Part shown: positions 16,022 to 19,136 of the stretch, piece by piece
How positions within the stretch are numbered: position 1 is the first letter of the stretch
How the letters are laid out: the number at the start of each line of letters is the position of its first letter
Notes under the pieces: generated by a model
Seen by the model: the letters and a program-made list of their open reading frames with translations, nothing else
What the model was told of the DNA's origin: nothing
Databases searched by the model: none
Assembly (NCBI GenBank): GCA_017536285.1
Contig: JAFXHP010000109.1
Location: 1-19,136, forward strand
Length of the DNA stretch: 19,136 nucleotides
Reading direction: 5' to 3'
Origin: Clostridia bacterium
GTDB lineage: Bacteria; Bacillota_A; Clostridia; UMGS1883; HGM11501
Translations under genes and position numbers: made by a program

Positions 16022-18508
16022 ATGAAAAAAATATTTGCAGCAACTCTCGTTTTCTTAATGGCTATATCTCTTTTCGTTCCCGCCTCTGCGGCGGAAACGG
16101 AAATCCCCTATGATGCGTCGTGGCTTGTGGAAACTTCCTCCGACCTTGGCGGAACAATAAATAAAATTTTCGACGGTAATGCGGCAACCTTCTGGCATAC
16201 CCGCTACTCGGTGGTTGACGGAAAGCTTTCGGACGTTGAAAAATGGCCTCATTATATAACCGTAAACTTTATAAGCCCCATTACGGTGTCGGGACTTATC
16301 TATACACCCCGAAGCGACTCTGACTCCGGAACCGTTAAGGCGATGAATGTATATTCATCAACCGACGGGGAAATTTTTACAAAGATTGCGGAATATAAGC
16401 TTGGAAGTGATGCCCAACGTTTCGATTCCAAGACTGTTTCCTGGGGCGATAAGGAAATGACAGCCATAAAAATAGAAGTAACCAATTCCTACGGAACAGG
16501 CTATGCCACCTGCGGTGAACTTAAGTTTTTATCGGGTGGAGAGGCAAAGGCTGAAAACGCCGTTATAACTCCCGGTACAATTACCGCTGACGGAAAAAAG
16601 GAAGAGGCAGCTCCTGCCTATGAAAAAATCCCCTATGATGCGTCGTGGCTTGTGGAAACTTCCTCCGACCTTGGCGGAACAATAAAGAAGATATTTGATG
16701 GAAATCCTTCTACCTTCTGGCATACCCACTATACCGTGGTTGACGGAAAGCTTTCGGACGTTGAAAAATGGCCCCACTATATCACAGTAAACTTTGTAAG
16801 CTTCATCACCGTGTCGGGGCTTATCTATACACCCCGAAGCGACTCTGAATCCGGAACCATTAGGGCGATGACCGTTTACGGAACAACCGACGGAGAAGAA
16901 TATAAGGAAATATTTAAATACAAGCTTTCGTCCGATGCTATGCGCCATGCATCACAGACGCTTTCCTGGGGGGATATGGAGCTTCTAGGCGTAAAAATTG
17001 AAATAACCGATTCCTACGGAACAGGCTATGCCACCTGCGGTGAGCTTGAATTTATTAAAGGAAGCGAAAAAGGCGAATCGGCAAAGGAAGAACCTAAGGA
17101 AGAAAAGCCTGCAACACCGACGGCTGATTTCACCGTAGAAAATGAAGTGCCGAAATCCGGATGGACGGTTGAAGCCACATCGGAATTTAAGGGTGCTCCT
17201 GCGAAGAACTTAATTGACGGTAAACAAAAGACAATATGGCACTCTTATTATGAGGTAGAAAACGGAACGGCTAAAAACCTTCAGAAGCCTCCTTATACCA
17301 TCGATTTTACTTTGCCTGAGCTGACATCCATTTCTGAGTTTGTAATTCTTCCCAGGGTGGATTCCCATTCCGGCGACATTAAGCTTTTTGACCTCCAAGC
17401 TTCAGATACGGACGACGGAGCGTTTTACACCATACTTGAAAACGAATCAATCGCTTTTTCGCAGACGGCAGCATTCGGTGCAATAAGAAACTTCCGTCTT
17501 GTGGGAAACATTGAAGCTAAAAGAATACGCCTTATAATAAAGGAAGGAAACGGCAACATAGGAAGCTTTGCGGAGTTTTCCATGGTAAAGGGAAGAGACG
17601 ATCTTGAAACCGTGGCACTTTCCGCTTATAAGGACTATGAGGTACTTCATAGGCTCTATCAGATTCCCAATGAGGAGACTACGGGCTACTGCGTAGAGCC
17701 CGTGTGGAACAATAATACTATAAACAGAGCTTTTGACGGAAAGGCGGATACCATCTGGCAGACAGAAACCACAGGCACACGTCCCGTAACTATTGAGGTT
17801 GAATTCAGAGAGATATATAAGATTAAGGAATTTCACTATCTTCCCAGAAGAAGTGAAGATAAACACGGCTTGTGGTATAAAGCAATCCTCCGCTGGTCAA
17901 CCGACGGACTTGAGTTTGAGGAAAAGACAGTAACTTTTGCAGATGATGTGTCTGAAAAGGTTGTCGTGTTCGACGAGGAAATAGAAGTAAAATATTTCGA
18001 CATTGAAATACTCGAGTACAATGCAGGCAGAGTTTCTGCAACGGATATTTCCTTCTATGAATCGGGGACGGCAAGAAAGGAAAGAACGGAAGCGGCAGGA
18101 GAAACTTATGTTCTCAAAATAGGAGATAAAACAATCAAGGCTGTTAAGGGCAAGGAGAAAACCGAGAGCGAAAAGGTGCTTGATGTTGCACCATACATTG
18201 TAAACGGCTCCACGCTTATCCCTTTAAGAGGTCTTGTTGAGGAAATGGGAGCAGAAATTATCTGGGATGGTACAAAGGAAAAGATAACCCTTAAGACAGA
18301 AGTTCTGACGATTGAACTTCAAATATGGAACAATGTGGTCTGGGTGTCGGATACACGTTATCCCAAGGGTAAAATGATGTATACTCTTTTGAATCCGCCG
18401 GTAATATCGGAAAACCGTACCTTTATACCTGTAAGATTCGTATCGGAAATTCTCGGATATAACGTGGAATGGAACGGCGAGACGCAGACTGTTACAATAT
18501 CGAAATGA
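16022..18508 (+). CDS. Secreted four-repeat F5/8-type C (discoidin-like) protein with C-terminal stalk domain, copy 2
   Basis: The start ATG at 16022 follows AAAGGAGG. The 828-aa product has a signal peptide cut near ASA-AE (~residue 23). Four discoidin/CBM32-like domains lie at about 28-171, 203-346, 373-523 and 545-680, with signatures DGNAATFWHTRY, DGNPSTFWHTHY, DGKQKTIWHSYY and DGKADTIWQTET; the last has Gln where the others have His. Domains 1 and 2 are almost identical, separated by an Ala/Lys/Glu-rich linker, and include long exact DNA repeats. Residues ~695-828 are a typical stalk domain (LIPLRGLVEEMGAEIIW, FIPVRFVSEILGYNVEW), very like that of the 3006-5738 protein. No catalytic domain or covalent anchor signal is seen. 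The gene is co-transcribed with the GH-like enzyme upstream, repeating the order of operon 1. The function is inferred to be multivalent ligand binding at the cell surface. Confidence 0.8.
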   Translation: MKKIFAATLVFLMAISLFVPASAAETEIPYDASWLVETSSDLGGTINKIFDGNAATFWHTRYSVVDGKLSDVEKWPHYITVNFISPITVSGLIYTPRSDSDSGTVKAMNVYSSTDGEIFTKIAEYKLGSDAQRFDSKTVSWGDKEMTAIKIEVTNSYGTGYATCGELKFLSGGEAKAENAVITPGTITADGKKEEAAPAYEKIPYDASWLVETSSDLGGTIKKIFDGNPSTFWHTHYTVVDGKLSDVEKWPHYITVNFVSFITVSGLIYTPRSDSESGTIRAMTVYGTTDGEEYKEIFKYKLSSDAMRHASQTLSWGDMELLGVKIEITDSYGTGYATCGELEFIKGSEKGESAKEEPKEEKPATPTADFTVENEVPKSGWTVEATSEFKGAPAKNLIDGKQKTIWHSYYEVENGTAKNLQKPPYTIDFTLPELTSISEFVILPRVDSHSGDIKLFDLQASDTDDGAFYTILENESIAFSQTAAFGAIRNFRLVGNIEAKRIRLIIKEGNGNIGSFAEFSMVKGRDDLETVALSAYKDYEVLHRLYQIPNEETTGYCVEPVWNNNTINRAFDGKADTIWQTETTGTRPVTIEVEFREIYKIKEFHYLPRRSEDKHGLWYKAILRWSTDGLEFEEKTVTFADDVSEKVVVFDEEIEVKYFDIEILEYNAGRVSATDISFYESGTARKERTEAAGETYVLKIGDKTIKAVKGKEKTESEKVLDVAPYIVNGSTLIPLRGLVEEMGAEIIWDGTKEKITLKTEVLTIELQIWNNVVWVSDTRYPKGKMMYTLLNPPVISENRTFIPVRFVSEILGYNVEWNGETQTVTISK
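16101..16686 (+). repeat. Exact 61-bp direct repeat within discoidin domains 1 and 2
   Basis: Bases 16101-16161 and 16626-16686 are identical and lie 525 bp (175 codons) apart. Further identical blocks keep the same offset, for example 16211-16248 with 16736-16773. This is a young in-frame domain duplication or a recent gene-conversion tract. The spans given run from the first base of copy one to the last base of copy two. Confidence 0.95.
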
Positions 18509-18513
18509 TAAAA

Positions 18514-18537
18514 GGAGGGAGCAATCCCTCCCTTTTT
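18514..18537 (+). terminator. Intrinsic terminator after operon 2
   Basis: GGAGGGA (18514-18520) pairs with TCCCTCC (18525-18531) around a GCAA (GNRA-type) tetraloop. One extra C follows, then TTTTT. It lies five bases after the stop codon of the binder gene. Confidence 0.85.
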
Positions 18538-18552
18538 GTTATGCACCTCCGT

Positions 18553-18682
18553 GTCATCCTGAGGGCTCCGCCCGGTGCTTGATGAGAGATTCTTCCGTAG
18601 GCGTTTTTTTGCAAAACGCCGTCGTCAGAATGACAGTGAAGCGTGAGATTCTTCGCTGCACTGAAGCTTCACTCAGAATGAC
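18553..18682 (+). repeat. Palindromic repeat unit 1 (module A with deletion, plus module B)
   Basis: The unit starts GTCATCCTGAGGG, and its module A ends TCAGAATGAC at 18634. Compared with unit 2, 16 bases are missing just inside the left end. Module B (18635-18682) follows, with AGTGAAGCG and GCTTCACT arms, and ends again in TCAGAATGAC. No gene is supported here; open frames crossing these repeats are by-products of the repeat. Confidence 0.9.
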
Positions 18683-18695
18683 AATGCCCCCCTGT

Positions 18696-18841
18696 GTCAT
18701 CCTGAGGGCACTGCCCGAAGGATCTCCTGCCCGGTGCTTGATGAGAGATTCTTCCGTAGGCGTTTTTTTGCAAAACGCCGTCGTCAGAATGACAGTGAAG
18801 CGTGAGATTCTTCGCTGCACTGAAGCTCCGCTCAGAATGAC
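18696..18841 (+). repeat. Palindromic repeat unit 2 (complete A plus B, 146 bp)
   Basis: This is the fullest copy. Module A (18696-18793, 98 bp) has ends GTCATCCTGA and TCAGAATGAC that pair imperfectly, and an inner hairpin GGCGTTTT / AAAACGCC. Module B spans 18794-18841. It is followed by AATGCTACGG, the same ten bases that follow unit 4. Confidence 0.92.
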
Positions 18842-18867
18842 AATGCTACGGTGTTATGCACCTCCGT

Positions 18868-18968
18868 GTCATCCTGAGGGTGCTGCCCGAAGGATCTCCT
18901 GCACGGTGCTTGATGAGAGATTCTTCCGTAGGCGTTTTTTTTTTGCAAAACGCCGTCGTCAGAATGAC
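18868..18968 (+). repeat. Palindromic repeat unit 3 (module A only, 101 bp)
   Basis: This copy has module A without module B. Its inner T run is ten bases rather than seven, which accounts for the extra length. The bases before it (GTTATGCACCTCCGT from 18853) repeat those before unit 1 (from 18538), so some flanking sequence was copied too. Confidence 0.9.
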
Positions 18969-18980
18969 AACCCCTCCTAT

Positions 18981-19126
18981 GTCATCCTGAGGGCACTGCC
19001 CGAAGGATCTCCTGCACGGTGCTTGGAGTGAGATTCTTCCGTAGGCGTTTTTTTGCAAAACGCCGTCGTCAGAATGACAGTGAAGCGTGAGATTCTTCGC
19101 TACGCTGACGCTTCACTCAGAATGAC
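18981..19126 (+). repeat. Palindromic repeat unit 4 (A plus B, 146 bp)
   Basis: Module A covers 18981-19078 and module B 19079-19126. The centre of A and the loop of B differ by a few bases from unit 2 (GGAGTGAG for GATGAGAG; TACGCTGACG in the B loop). The window ends ten bases later, so the array may continue. Confidence 0.9.
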
Positions 19127-19136
19127 AATGCTACGG

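Noticed and set aside
18579..19031. Open frame of 150 codons on the plus strand (and minus-strand frames at 18554-18820 and 18846-19058) in the repeat array
   Set aside because: It runs straight through the palindromic repeat units and its protein is itself repeated. There is no ribosome site, and the frame exists only because the repeat unit happens to lack stops.
18553..19126. CRISPR array
   Set aside because: Units are ~100-146 bp, palindromic and irregularly spaced (143, 172, 113 bp between starts), there are no unique spacers of constant size, and no cas gene is present.

Overview
The window looks like chromosome from a low-to-mid-GC Gram-positive bacterium of the Clostridia, probably an uncultured gut or anaerobic lineage. 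The evidence is strong AGGAGG-type ribosome sites, MKK-type signal peptides, secreted proteins ending in copper-amine-oxidase-like 'stalk' domains (PF07833 type), a short clostridial-style MetH and an AEC transporter. This assignment is inference; there is no rRNA or other taxonomic marker. I see no tRNA, rRNA, CRISPR array, transposase or phage gene.

Layout. 2-298: 3' end of an AEC-family permease. 340-5738: a two-gene operon coding for a large secreted glycoside-hydrolase-like enzyme (883 aa) and a secreted protein with four F5/8-type C (discoidin-like) domains and a C-terminal stalk domain (910 aa), closed by a strong terminator. 5919-7460: a separately transcribed secreted protein with two discoidin-like domains and a stalk domain, with its own promoter and terminator. 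7569-10852: the metF-metH operon for methyl-folate-dependent methionine synthesis. 10888-13080, minus strand: a ParC/GyrA-type topoisomerase A subunit, convergent with metH across a shared bidirectional terminator. 13258-18508: a second two-gene operon with the same architecture and order as 340-5738 (916-aa GH-like enzyme, then an 828-aa four-discoidin plus stalk protein), ending in a terminator. 18553-19126: an array of four direct repeats of a modular, GTCAT-ended palindromic element.

How it fits together. Five of the nine coding regions make exported proteins that share a C-terminal stalk domain, and four of them form two paralogous enzyme-plus-binder pairs. I infer a surface glycan-handling system. 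In it a TIM-barrel enzyme with its own carbohydrate-binding modules is co-expressed with a multivalent, apparently non-catalytic binder, the pair has been duplicated, and housekeeping genes (metF, metH, parC-like) lie between the copies. The single-binder protein at 5919-7460 may be a highly expressed accessory part. The substrate is unknown. This paired, duplicated system is the best candidate in the window for an undescribed biological system.
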